A stretch of 64,000 nt of DNA from Hydractinia symbiolongicarpus (taxonomy: Eukaryota; Cnidaria; Hydrozoa; Anthoathecata; Hydractiniidae): assembly GCF_029227915.1 (NCBI RefSeq), contig NC_079885.1, positions 3,162,001 to 3,226,000 on the forward strand, read 5' to 3'. Below, piece after piece: positions 10,426 to 23,540 of this stretch. The first letter of the stretch is position 1. Every line of letters starts with the position of its first letter. The notes under the pieces are model-generated. The model made no database searches. It was given only the letters and a program-made list of their open reading frames with translations, and had not been told where the DNA came from. Both the position numbers and the translations under genes were made by a program.

Positions 10426-13400
10426 CAATCATGTCAAGCTAAGAAAAATGTTATTCCTTGGAGTCCAATTGGCTCATTTATCATATTTATAAGGTCACAG
10501 TACAGAATCACTTCAATTAAGTCCCACAGTCAATCGTTTCACTGTCAAAAGCAATATAAACTTAGTAATATCGGAAAAAAATCACTAAGTACATGTTGGT
10601 ACGAATACGTGACGCAAAAGATGTAACTTAAGCGGACTGATACCGTCAGAAAGTCATTAAAATGTAGTTTTTCAAACTGCCTCTATTTCTTCAACGCGCG
10701 CTAACGGTCAGGATTGGTCCCACAGTAAGAAATGACTTATATATATAATTTTTTAAATGAAGTACTACCACAGCGCCCAGTGAAATCGGTAAATTCCAAC
10801 AATCATGTCAAATAAAGAAGAATGATATTCCTTGGAGTCCAATTGGCTCATTTATCACATTTATAAGATCACAGTACAGAATCACTTCAATTTAGTCGCA
10901 CAGTCAATCGTTTCACTGTTAAAAACGATGCAGCCTAGTAATATCCGAATTCTACCGCTAAATACATGTTGGTCCGAATATGTGACGCAACCGTTGTAAC
11001 TCAAACGGATTTATACCGCCAGAAAGTTGATGAAATGTAGTCTTTGAAACTGTTCCTACTTATTCAGCGCGTGCTAACGGCCAGGATTGGTCCCACAGTA
11101 GAAAATGACTTATTTTATATAAATTTTTAAGTGAAGCGCTACCATAGGGCCGAGTGTAATCGCTGAATTCCAGCAATCATGTCAAGCTAAGAAGAATGTT
11201 ATTCCTTGGAGTCCAATTGGCTCATTTATCACATTTATAAGGTCACAGTACAGAATCACTTCAATTAAGTCCCACAGTCAATCGTTTCACTGTCAAAAGC
11301 AATACAACTTAGTAATATCGGAAAAAAATCACTAAGTATATGTTGGTACGAATACGTGACGCAACCGATGTAACTTAACGGACTGATACCGTCAGAAAGT
11401 CATTGAAATGTAGTTTTTTAAACTGTCTCTATTTCTTCAGCGCGCGATAACATCTAGGATTGGTCCTACAGTAAAAAATGACTTTTTTATCTAAATTTTT
11501 AAATGAAGTGCTACCACAGCGCCCAGTGTAACTGCTGAGATCCTGCAATCATGTCAAATTAAGAAGAATGTTATTTCTTGCAGTCCAATTGTCTCACTTA
11601 TCACATTTATAAGGTCACGGTCCAAAATCAGTTCAGTTAAGTCCCACAGTCAATCGTTTAACTGTTAAAGGCGATACAACTTAGTAATATCGGAAAAAAA
11701 TCACTAAGTACATGTTGGTACGAATATGTGACGCAACCGTTGCAGTTGAAACGGACTGATACCGTTAGAAAGTCAATGAAATATAGTATTTGAAAATGTC
11801 TCTATTTCTTCAGGGCGCACTAACGGCCAGGATTGGTCCCACAGTACAAAATGAATTATTTATCTAAACTTTTATGTAAAGCGCTACCACAGCGCCCAGT
11901 GAAATCGGTAAATTCCAGCAATCATGTCGAATAAAGAAGAATGTTATTTCTTGGGTCCAATTTTCTCATTTATCACATTTAAAAGGTCACAGTACAGAAT
12001 CACTTCAATTAAGTCCCACAGTCAATTGTTTCACTGTCAAAAGCAATACAACTTAGTAATATCGGCAAAAAATCACTAAGTACATGTTGGTACGAATACA
12101 TGACGCAAACGATGTAACTTAAGCGGACTGATACCGTCAGAAAGTCATTGAAATGTAGTTTTTCAAACTGTTCCTATTTATTCAGCGCGTGCTAACGGCT
12201 GGGATTGGTCCCACAGTAAAAAATGACTTATTTTATATAAATTTTTAAGTGAAGCGCTACCATAGGGCCGAGTGTAATCGCTGAATTCCAGCAATCATGT
12301 CAAGCTAAGAAAAATGTTATTCCTTGGAGTCCAATTGGCTCATTTATCATATTTATAAGGTCACAGTACAGAATCACTTCAATTAAGTCCCACAGTCAAT
12401 CGTTTCACTGTCAAAAGCAATATAAACTTAGTAATATCGGAAAAAAATCACTAAGTACATGTTGGTACGAATACGTGACGCAAAAGATGTAACTTAAGCG
12501 GACTGATACCGTCAGAAAGTCATTAAAATGTAGTTTTTCAAACTGCCTCTATTTCTTCAACGCGCGCTAACGGTCAGGATTGGTCCCACAGTAAGAAATG
12601 ACTTATATATATAATTTTTTAAATGAAGTACTACCACAGCGCCCAGTGAAATCGGTAAATTCCAACAATCATGTCAAATAAAGAAGAATGATATTCCTTG
12701 GAGTCCAATTGGCTCATTTATCACATTTATAAGATCACAGTACAGAATCACTTCAATTTAGTCGCACAGTCAATCGTTTCACTGTTAAAAACGATGCAGC
12801 CTAGTAATATCCGAATTCTACCGCTAAATACATGTTGGTCCGAATATGTGACGCAACCGTTGTAACTCAAACGGATTTATACCGCCAGAAAGTTGATGAA
12901 ATGTAGTCTTTGAAACTGTTCCTACTTATTCAGCGCGTGCTAACGGCCAGGATTGGTCCCACAGTAGAAAATGACTTATTTTATATAAATTTTTAAGTGA
13001 AGCGCTACCATAGGGCCGAGTGTAATCGCTGAATTCCAGCAATCATGTCAAGCTAAGAAGAATGTTATTCCTTGGAGTCCAATTGGCTCATTTATCACAT
13101 TTATAAGGTCACAGTACAGAATCACTTCAATTAAGTCCCACAGTCAATCGTTTCACTGTCAAAAGCAATACAACTTAGTAATATCGGAAAAAAATCACTA
13201 AGTATATGTTGGTACGAATACGTGACGCAACCGATGTAACTTAACGGACTGATACCGTCAGAAAGTCATTGAAATGTAGTTTTTTAAACTGTCTCTATTT
13301 CTTCAGCGCGCGATAACATCTAGGATTGGTCCTACAGTAAAAAATGACTTTTTTATCTAAATTTTTAAATGAAGTGCTACCACAGCGCCCAGTGTAACTG

Positions 13401-13693
13401 CTGAGATCCTGCAATCATGTCAAATTAAGAAGAATGTTATTTCTTGCAGTCCAATTGTCTCACTTATCACATTTATAAGGTCACGGTCCAAAATCAGTTC
13501 AGTTAAGTCCCACAGTCAATCGTTTAACTGTTAAAGGCGATACAACTTAGTAATATCGGAAAAAAATCACTAAGTACATGTTGGTACGAATATGTGACGC
13601 AACCGTTGCAGTTGAAACGGACTGATACCGTTAGAAAGTCAATGAAATATAGTATTTGAAAATGTCTCTATTTCTTCAGGGCGCACTAACGGC
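10426..13693 (+). repeat. Satellite zone 2: 1866-bp five-monomer duplication
   Basis: About 1400 bp starting near 10426 recurs starting near 12292, with offset exactly 1866 at every point checked (anchors 10592/12458, 10965/12831, 11339/13205, 11711/13577). Shared private variants include GCAATATAAACTTAG, CGCAAAAGATG and GTATATGTTGG. Homology ends at TAACGGC, where copy 1 (11821) continues CAGGATT and copy 2 (13687) continues AAGGATT. The 11828-12291 interval completes the pentamer unit. The near-identity implies a recent event. Confidence 0.85.
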
Positions 13694-16600
13694 AAGGATT
13701 GGTCCCACAGTAAAAAAAGACTTATTTATCAAAATTTTTAAATGAAGCGCTCCAAACAGCGACCAGTGTAATCGCTGAGTTCCGGCAATCATGTCAAATT
13801 AAGAAGAATGTTATTCTTTGGGTCCGATTCTCTCACTTATCACATTTATAAAGTCACAGTCCAAAATCAGTTCAATTAATTCCCAGAGTCAATCGTTTCA
13901 CTGTTAAAAGCGATACAACTTAGTAATATCGAAAAAAAATCACTAAGTACATGATGGTACGAATACGTGACGCAACTGTTGTAACTCAAACGGATTGACA
14001 CCGTTAGAAAGTCATTGAAATGTCGTTTTTGAAACTGCTTCTATTTCTTCAACGCGCGCTAACGGCCAGGATTGGTCCCACAGTAGGAAATGACTTATTT
14101 ATCTAAACTTTTATATAAAGCGCTACCACAGCGCCTAGTGAAATCGGTAATATCCAGCAATCATGCCAAATTAAGAAGAATGTTATTTCTTGGGTCCAAT
14201 TGTCTCACTTGTCACATTTAGAAAGTCACAGTCCAAAATCAGTTCAATTAAGTTCCACAGTCAATCGTTTCACTGTTAAAAGCGATGCAACCTAGTGATA
14301 TCCGAATACCACCGCTAAATACATGTTGGTACGAATACGTGACGCAACCGATGTAACTTAAGCGGATTGACACCGTTAGAAAGTCATTGAAATGCAATTT
14401 TTGAAACTGCTTCTATTTCTTCAACGCGTGCTAACGGCCAGGATTGGTCCCACAGTAAAAATTGACTTATTTTGTATAAATTTTTAAGTGAAGCGCTACC
14501 ATAGGGCCGAGTGTAATCGCTGAATTCCAGCAATCATGTCAAATTAAGAAGAATGTTATTCCTTGGAGTCCATTTGGCCCATTTATCACATTTAAAGGTC
14601 ACAGTACAGAATCACTTCAATTAAGTCCCACAGTAAATAGTTTCACTGTCAAAAGCAATAGAACTTAGTAATATCGGAAATAAATCACTAAATACATGTT
14701 GGTACGAATACGTGACGCAACCGATGTAACTTAAGCGGATTGACACCGTTAGAAAGTCAATGAAATGTAGTTTTTGAAATTGTTTCTATTTCTTCAGCGC
14801 GTGCTAACGGCTAGGATTGGTCCCACAGTACAAAATGAATTATTTATCTAAACTTTTATGTAAAGCGCTACCACAGCGCCCAGTGAAATCGGTAAATTCC
14901 AGCAATCATGTAGAATAAAGAAGAATGTTATTTCTTGGGTCCAATTTTCTCATTTATCACATTTATAAGGTCACAGTACAGAATCACTTCAATTAAGTCC
15001 CACAGTCAATTGTTTCACTGGCAAAAGCAATACAACTTAGTAATATCGGAAAAAATCACTAAGTACATGTTGGTACGAATACGTGACGCAAACGATGTAA
15101 CTTAAGCGGACTGATACCGTCAGAAAGTCATTGAAATGTAGTTTTTCAAACTGTTCCTATTTATTCAGCGCGTGCTAACGGCCGGGATTGGTCCCACAGT
15201 AAAAAATGACTTATTTTATATAAATTTTTAAGTGAAGCGCTACCATAGGGCCGAGTGTAATCGCTGAATTCCAGCAATCATGTCAAGCTAAGAAGAATGT
15301 TATTCCTGGGAGTCCAATTGGCTCATTTATCACATTTATAAGGTCACAGTGCAGAATCACTTCAATTAAGTCCCACAGTCAATCGTTTCACTGTCAAAAG
15401 CAATACAACTTAGAAATATCGGAAAAAAATCACTAAGTACATGTTGGTACGAATACGTGACGCAAACGATGTAACTTAAGCGGACTGATACCGTCAGAAA
15501 GTCATTGAAATGTAGTTTTTCAAACTGCCTCTATTTCTTCAACGCGCGCTAACGGTCAGGATTGGTCGCACAGTAAGAAATGACTTATATATCTAAATTT
15601 TTAAATGAAGTACTACCACAGCGCCCAGTGAAATCGGTAAATTCCAACAATCATATCAAATTAAGAAGAATGTTATTCCTTGGAGTCCAATTGGCTCATT
15701 TATCACATTTATAAGGTCACAGTACAGAATCACTTCAATTTAGTCCCACAGTCAATCGTTTCACTGTCAAAAGTAATACAACTTAGTAATATCGGAAAAA
15801 AATCACTAAGTACAAGTTGGTACGAATACGTGACGCAACCGATGTAACTTAAGCGGATTGACACCGTTAGGAAGTCATTAAAATGTAGTTTTTAAAAATA
15901 TTTCTATTTCTTCAGCGCGTGCTAACGGCTAGGATTAGCCCCACAGTACAAAATGACTTTTTTATCTAAACTTTTAAATAAAGCGCTACCACAGCGCCCA
16001 GTGAAATCGGTAAATTCCAGCAATCATGTCAAATTAAGAAGAATGTTATTTCCTGGGTCCAATTGTCTCACTTATCACATTTAGAAAGTCACAGTCCAAA
16101 ATCAGTTCAATTAAGTCCCACCGTCAATCGTTTCACTGTTAAAAACGATGCAGCCTAGTAATATCCGAATTCTACCGCTAAATAAATGTTGGTCCGAATA
16201 TGTGACGCAACCGTTGTAACTCAAACGGATTTATACCGCCAGAAAGTTAATGAAATGTAGTCTTTGAAACTGTTCCTATTTATTCAGCGCGTGATAACGG
16301 CCAGGATTGGTCCCACAGTAGAAAATGACTTATTTTATATAAATTTTTAAGTGAAGCGCTACCATAGGGCCGAGTGTAATCGCTGAATTCCAGCAATCAT
16401 GTCAAGCTAAGAAGAATGTTATTCCTTGGAGTCCAATTGGCTCATTTATCACATTTATAAGGTCACAGTTCAGAATCACTTCAATTAAGTCCCACAGTCA
16501 ATCGTTTCACTGTCAAAAGCAATACAACTTAGTAATATCGGAAAAAAATCACTATGTACATGTTGGTAGGAATACGTGGCGCAACCGATGTAACTTAAGC

Positions 16601-17905
16601 GGACTGATACCGTCAGAAAGTCATTGAAATGTAGTTTTTCAAACTGCCTCTATTTCTTCAACGCGCGCTAACGGTCAGGATTGGTCCCACAGTAAGAAAT
16701 GACTTATATATCTAAATTTTTAAACGAAGTACTACCACAGCGCCCAGTGAAATCGGTAAATTCCAACAATCATGTCAAATTAAGAAGAATGTTATTCCTT
16801 GGAGTCCAATTGGCTCATTTATCAGATTTATAAGGTCACAGTACAGAATCACTTCAATTTAGTCCCACAGTCAATCGTTTCACTGTCAAAAGTAATACAA
16901 CTTAGTAATATCGGAAAAAAATCACTAAGTACATGTTGGTACGAATTCGTGACCCAACCGATGTAACTTGGGCGTATTGACACCGTTAGAAAGTCAATGA
17001 AATGTAGTTTTTAAAAATGTTTCTATTTCTTCAGCGCGTGCTAACGGCTAGGATTAGTCCCACAGTACAAAATGACTTTTTTATCTAAACTTTTAAATAA
17101 AGCGCTACCACAGCGCCCAGTGAAATCGGTAAATTCCAGCAATCATGTCAAATTAAGAAAAATGTTATTTCTTGGGTCCAATTGTCTCACTTATCACATT
17201 AAGGAGGTCAAAGTCCAAAATCACTTCAATTAAGTCCCACAGTCAATCGTTTCACTGTTAACAGCGATACAACTTAGTAACATCGGAAAGAAATCACTAA
17301 ATACATGTTTGTACGAATGTGTGACGCAACCGTTGTAACTCAAACGGATTAACACCGTTAGAAATTCAATGAAATGGAGTTTTTGAAACTGTCTCTTTTT
17401 CTTCAGCGCGCGCTAACGGCTAGGATTTGTCCCACAGTAAAAATGACATTTTTATCTAAATTTTTATATGAAGCGCTACCACCGGGGCCAATGAAATCGC
17501 TGTGTTGCGACAATCATGTCGAGTTAAGAAGAATGTTATTTCTTGGAGTCAAAATGTCGCATTATCACATTTTCCAGATCAAAGTCAAAAATCAGTTCAG
17601 TTAAGTCCCACAGTCGATCGTTTTACTGTTAAAAGCGATGCAACCTGGTAACGCCGGAAAAACATCGTTAAGTGCATGATCGTACGAATATGTGACGGAA
17701 CCGTTGTAGTTGAAACGGACTGATACCGTCGAAAGTCAATTAAATGCAGTTTTTGAAACTGTCTCTATTTCTTCAGCGCGCGATAGCGGCTAGGATTGGT
17801 CCCACAGTACAAAAATGACTTTTATATCTAAATTTTTAAATAAAGCGCTGCCACAGCGCCCAGTGTAACTGCTGAGTTCAAGCAATCATGTAAAATTAAG
17901 AGGAA
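13694..17905 (+). repeat. Satellite zone 3: monomers without a tight higher-order period
   Basis: Anchors 13950, 14322, 14695, 15066, 15440, 15813, 16185, 16559, 16932, 17304, 17675. Monomers near 15.4-16.9 kb re-use types seen at 10.5-11.4 kb (e.g. CTAAATAAATGTTGG at 16185 is a variant of the 10965 type). The part from about 16.9 kb on is the counterpart of 7.6-8.7 kb. From about 17163 it is also the first copy of a block repeated 4475 bp later (12 monomers), at 21638. Confidence 0.8.
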
Positions 17906-19771
17906 TGTTATTTCTTGGAGTTCAATTGGCTCATTTATCACATTTATAAGGTCACAGTCCAGAATCACTTCAATTAAGTCCCACAGACAATCGTTTCACT
18001 GTTAAAAGCAATGCAACCAAGTTATATCAGAAAAATGTCGCTAGGTAAATGTTGGTACGACTATGTGACGTAACCGTTGTTACTCAAACAAACTGATACT
18101 ATTAGAAAGTCATTGAAGTGTAGTTTTTAAAACTGTCTCTATTTCTTCAGCGCGTCCTGACGGCTACGATTGGTCCCACAGTAAAAATTGACTTATTTAT
18201 CTAAGTTTTCAAATGAAGCGCTACCACAGGGTCCAGTGTAATCGCTGAGTTCCGACAATCATGTCGAGTGAAGAAGAATGTTTTTTCTTGGAGTCCAATT
18301 GTCTCATTTATACCATTTATCAGATCAAAGTCAAAAATCAGATCAATTGAGTCCCACATTTAATCATTTCACTGTTAAAAGCGATGCAACCTAGTAACAT
18401 CAGAAAAATATCGCTAAATACATGTTGGTCCAAATATGTGACCCAACCGTTGTAACTTAAACGGACTGACACCGTTAGAAAGTCAATAAAATGGAGTTTT
18501 TGAAACTGTCTCTATTTCTCCGGCGCGCGCTAACGGCTAGGATTTGTCACACAGTAAAAATGACTTATTTATCTAAATTTTTTAATAAAGCGCTACCACA
18601 GGGTTCAGTGTAATTGCTGAGTTCCGACAATCATGACGAGTTAAGAAGAATGTTTTTTCTTGGAGTCCAATTGTCTCATTTATTACATTTATCAGATCAA
18701 AGTCAAAAATCAGTTCAATAAAGTCCCACAGTCAATCGTTTTACTGTTAAAAGCGATGCAACCTGGTAACATCGGAAAAACATCTTTAAGTTCATGATGG
18801 TACGAATATGTGAGGGAACTGTTGTAATTGAAACGGACTGATACCGATAAAAAGTCAATTAAATGGAGTTTTTGAAACTGTCTCTATTTCTTCAGCGCGC
18901 GATAACGGCTAGGATTTTATCCCACAGTACAAAATTAATTTTTCATCTAAATTTTCAAAGAAAGCGCTGCCATAGCGCCCAGTGTAACTGCTGAGTTCAA
19001 GCAATCATGTCAAATTAAGAAGAATGTTATTCCTTGGAGTCCAATTGGCTCATTTATCACATTTATAAGGTCACAGTACAGAATCACTTCAATTTAGTCC
19101 CACAGTCAATCGTTTCACTGTCAAAAGTAATACAACTTAGTAATATCGGAAAAAAATAACTAAGTACATGTTGGTACGAATACGTGACGCAACCGTTGTA
19201 ACTCAAAGGGACTGATACCGTTAGAAAGACATTAAAATGTAGTTTTTGAAACTGCCTCTATTTCTTCAACGCGCGCTAACGGCCAGGATTGGTCCGACAG
19301 TAAGAAATGACTTATTTATCTAAATTTTTAAATGAAGCGCTCCAAACAGCGACCAGTGTAATCGCTGAGTTCCGGCAATTACGTCAAATTAAGAAGAATG
19401 TTATTTCTTGGGATCCATTTGGCTCACTTATCACATTTATAAGATCACAGTCCAAAGTTACTTCAATTAATTCCCAGAGTCAATCGTTTCACTGTCAAAA
19501 GTAATACAACTTAGTAATATCGGAAAAAAATCACTAAGTACATGTTGGTACGAATACGTGACCCAACCGATGTAACTTGGGCGTATTGACACCGTTAGAA
19601 AGTCAATGAAATGTAGTTTTTAAAAATGTTTCTATTTCTTCAGCGCGTGCTAACGGCTAGGATTAGTCCCACAGTACAAAATGACTTTTTTATCTAAACT
19701 TTTAAATAAAGCGCTACCACAGCGCCCAGTGAAATCGGTAAATTCCAGCAATCATGTCAAATTAAGAAAAA
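17906..19771 (+). repeat. 1866-bp pentamer higher-order repeat, copy 1
   Basis: Five monomers (anchors 18048, 18421, 18793, 19167, 19541). Private marks: CTAGGTAAATGTTGG, CCCACATTTAATC, TTTGTCACACAG, AAAAATAACTAAG, TCAAAGGGACTG. Each recurs 1866 bp later without visible change. Left boundary: homology to copy 2 begins at ATGTTATTTCTTGGAG near 17906, preceded by AAGAGGA here but AAGAAAA in copy 2. Confidence 0.9.
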
Positions 19772-21637
19772 TGTTATTTCTTGGAGTTCAATTGGCTCAT
19801 TTATCACATTTATAAGGTCACAGTCCAGAATCACTTCAATTAAGTCCCACAGACAATCGTTTCACTGTTAAAAGCAATGCAACCAAGTTATATCAGAAAA
19901 ATGTCGCTAGGTAAATGTTGGTACGACTATGTGACGTAACCGTTGTTACTCAAACAAACTGATACTATTAGAAAGTCATTGAAGTGTAGTTTTTAAAACT
20001 GTCTCTATTTCTTCAGCGCGTCCTGACGGCTACGATTGGTCCCACAGTAAAAATTGACTTATTTATCTAAGTTTTCAAATGAAGCGCTACCACAGGGTCC
20101 AGTGTAATCGCTGAGTTCCGACAATCATGTCGAGTGAAGAAGAATGTTTTTTCTTGGAGTCCAATTGTCTCATTTATACCATTTATCAGATCAAAGTCAA
20201 AAATCAGATCAATTGAGTCCCACATTTAATCATTTCACTGTTAAAAGCGATGCAACCTAGTAACATCAGAAAAATATCGCTAAATACATGTTGGTCCAAA
20301 TATGTGACCCAACCGTTGTAACTTAAACGGACTGACACCGTTAGAAAGTCAATAAAATGGAGTTTTTGAAACTGTCTCTATTTCTCCGGCGCGCGCTAAC
20401 GGCTAGGATTTGTCACACAGTAAAAATGACTTATTTATCTAAATTTTTTAATAAAGCGCTACCACAGGGTTCAGTGTAATTGCTGAGTTCCGACAATCAT
20501 GACGAGTTAAGAAGAATGTTTTTTCTTGGAGTCCAATTGTCTCATTTATTACATTTATCAGATCAAAGTCAAAAATCAGTTCAATAAAGTCCCACAGTCA
20601 ATCGTTTTACTGTTAAAAGCGATGCAACCTGGTAACATCGGAAAAACATCTTTAAGTTCATGATGGTACGAATATGTGAGGGAACTGTTGTAATTGAAAC
20701 GGACTGATACCGATAAAAAGTCAATTAAATGGAGTTTTTGAAACTGTCTCTATTTCTTCAGCGCGCGATAACGGCTAGGATTTTATCCCACAGTACAAAA
20801 TTAATTTTTCATCTAAATTTTCAAAGAAAGCGCTGCCATAGCGCCCAGTGTAACTGCTGAGTTCAAGCAATCATGTCAAATTAAGAAGAATGTTATTCCT
20901 TGGAGTCCAATTGGCTCATTTATCACATTTATAAGGTCACAGTACAGAATCACTTCAATTTAGTCCCACAGTCAATCGTTTCACTGTCAAAAGTAATACA
21001 ACTTAGTAATATCGGAAAAAAATAACTAAGTACATGTTGGTACGAATACGTGACGCAACCGTTGTAACTCAAAGGGACTGATACCGTTAGAAAGACATTA
21101 AAATGTAGTTTTTGAAACTGCCTCTATTTCTTCAACGCGCGCTAACGGCCAGGATTGGTCCGACAGTAAGAAATGACTTATTTATCTAAATTTTTAAATG
21201 AAGCGCTCCAAACAGCGACCAGTGTAATCGCTGAGTTCCGGCAATTACGTCAAATTAAGAAGAATGTTATTTCTTGGGATCCATTTGGCTCACTTATCAC
21301 ATTTATAAGATCACAGTCCAAAGTTACTTCAATTAATTCCCAGAGTCAATCGTTTCACTGTCAAAAGTAATACAACTTAGTAATATCGGAAAAAAATCAC
21401 TAAGTACATGTTGGTACGAATACGTGACCCAACCGATGTAACTTGGGCGTATTGACACCGTTAGAAAGTCAATGAAATGTAGTTTTTAAAAATGTTTCTA
21501 TTTCTTCAGCGCGTGCTAACGGCTAGGATTAGTCCCACAGTACAAAATGACTTTTTTATCTAAACTTTTAAATAAAGCGCTACCACAGCGCCCAGTGAAA
21601 TCGGTAAATTCCAGCAATCATGTCAAATTAAGAAAAA
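19772..21637 (+). repeat. 1866-bp pentamer higher-order repeat, copy 2
   Basis: Immediately abuts copy 1 head-to-tail and appears identical at all private sites checked (anchors 19914, 20287, 20659, 21033, 21407). This is a textbook product of a single unequal exchange, one of the youngest events in the window. At 21638 the sequence switches to the type seen at 17163, so the pair sits inside a larger 4475-bp arrangement. Confidence 0.9.
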
Positions 21638-23540
21638 TGTTATTTCTTGGGTCCAATTGTCTCACTTATCACATTAAGGAGGCCAAAGTCCAAAATCACT
21701 TCAATTAAGTCCCACAGTCAATCGTTTCACTGTTAACAGCGATACAACTTAGTAACATCGGAAAGAAATCACTAAATACATGTTTGTACGAATGTGTGAC
21801 GCAACCGTTGTAACTCAAACGGATTAACACCGTTAGAAATTCAATGAAATGGAGTTTTTGAAACTGTCTCTATTTCTTCAGCGCGCGCTAACGGCTAGGA
21901 TTTGTCCCACAGTAAAAATGACATTTTTATCTAAATTTTTATATGAAGCGCTACCACCGGGGCCAATGAAATCGCTGTGTTGCGACAATCATGTCGAGTT
22001 AAGAAGAATGTTATTTCTTGGAGTCAAAATGTCGCATTATCACATTTACCAGATCAAAGTCAAAAATCAGTTCAGTTAAGTCCCACAGTCGATCGTTTTA
22101 CTGTTAAAAGCGATGCAACCTGGTAACGCCGGAAAAACATCGTTAAGTGCATGATCGTACGAATATGTGACGGAACCGTTGTAGTTGAAACGGACTGATA
22201 CCGTCGAAAGTCAATTAAATGCAGTTTTTGAAACTGTCTCTATTTCTTCAGCGCGCGATAGCGGCTAGGATTGGTCCCACAGTACAAAAATGACTTTTAT
22301 ATCTAAATTTTTAAATGAAGCGCTGCCACAGCGCCCAGTGTAACTGCTGAGTTCAAGCAATCATGTAAAATTAAGAGGAATGTTATTTCTTGGAGTTCAA
22401 TTGGCTCATTTATCACATTTATAAGGTCACAGTCCAGAATCACTTCAATTAAGTCCCACAGTCAATCGTTTTACTGTTAAAAGCAATGCAACCAAGTTAT
22501 ATCAGAAAAATGTCGCTAGGTAAATGTTGGTACGACTATGTGACGTAACCGTTGTTACTCAAACAAACTGATACTATTAGAAAGTCATTGAAGTGTAGTT
22601 TTTAAAACTGTCTCTATTTCTTCAGCGCGTCCTGACAGCTACGATTGGTCCCACAGTAAAAATTGACTTATTTATCTAAGTTTTCAAATGAAGCGCTACC
22701 ACAGGGTCCAGTGTAATCGCTGAGTTCCGAGAATCATGTCGAGTGAAGAAGAATGTTTTTTCTTGGAGTCCAATTGTCTCATTTATACCATTTATCAGAT
22801 CAAAGTCAAAAATCAGATCAATTGAGTCCCACATTTAATCATTTCACTGTTAAAAGCGATGCAACCTAGTAACATCAGAAAAATATCGCTAAATACATGT
22901 TGGTCCAAAATGTGACCCAACCGTTGTAACTTAAACGGACTGACACCGTTAGAAAGTCAATAAAATGGAGTTTTTGAAACTGTCTCTATTTCTCCGGCGC
23001 GCGCTAACGGCTAGGATTTGTCCCACAGTAAAAATGAGTCAAAAATCAGTTCAATAAAGTCCCACAGTCAATCGTTTTACTGTTAAAAGCGATGCAACCT
23101 GGTAACATCGGAAAAACATCTTTAAGTTCATGATGGTACGAATATGTGAGGGAACTGTTGTAATTGAAACGGACTGATACCGATAAAAAGTCAATTAAAT
23201 GGAGTTTTTGAAACTGTCTCTATTTCTTCAGCGCGCGATAACGGCTAGGATTTTATCCCACAGTACAAAATTACTTTTTCATCTAAATTTTCAAAGAAGT
23301 AAGAAATGACTTATTTATCTAAATTTTTAAATGAAGCGCTCCAAACAGCGACCAGTGTAATCGCTGAGTTCCGGCAATCACGTCAAATTAAGAAGAATGT
23401 TATTTCTTGGGATCAATTTGGCTCACTTATCACATTTATAAGATCACAGTCCAAAGTTACTTCAATTAATTCCCAGAGTCAATCGTTTCACTGTTAAAAG
23501 CGATACAACTTAGTAATATCGGAAAAAAATCACTAAATAC
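21638..23540 (+). repeat. Partial third copy of the 17.2-19.3 kb block, with two internal deletions
   Basis: Starts as the 4475-bp-offset copy of 17163 onward (anchors 21779/17304, 22150/17675, 22523/18048, 22896/18421). Relative to the older copies it has lost 138 bp at the junction 23037/23038 (AAAAATGA joined to GTCAAAAATC) and 337 bp at 23298/23299 (TCAAAGAA joined to GTAAGAAATG). The anchors 22896, 23129 and 23540 therefore delimit monomers of 233 and 411 bp. Confidence 0.85.

Noticed and set aside
8055-22079. 76-codon frames at 8055, 17374 and 21849
   Set aside because: Copies of one monomer type, near-identical because of recent duplication, not because of coding constraint; no start context, domain or conservation in other monomers.
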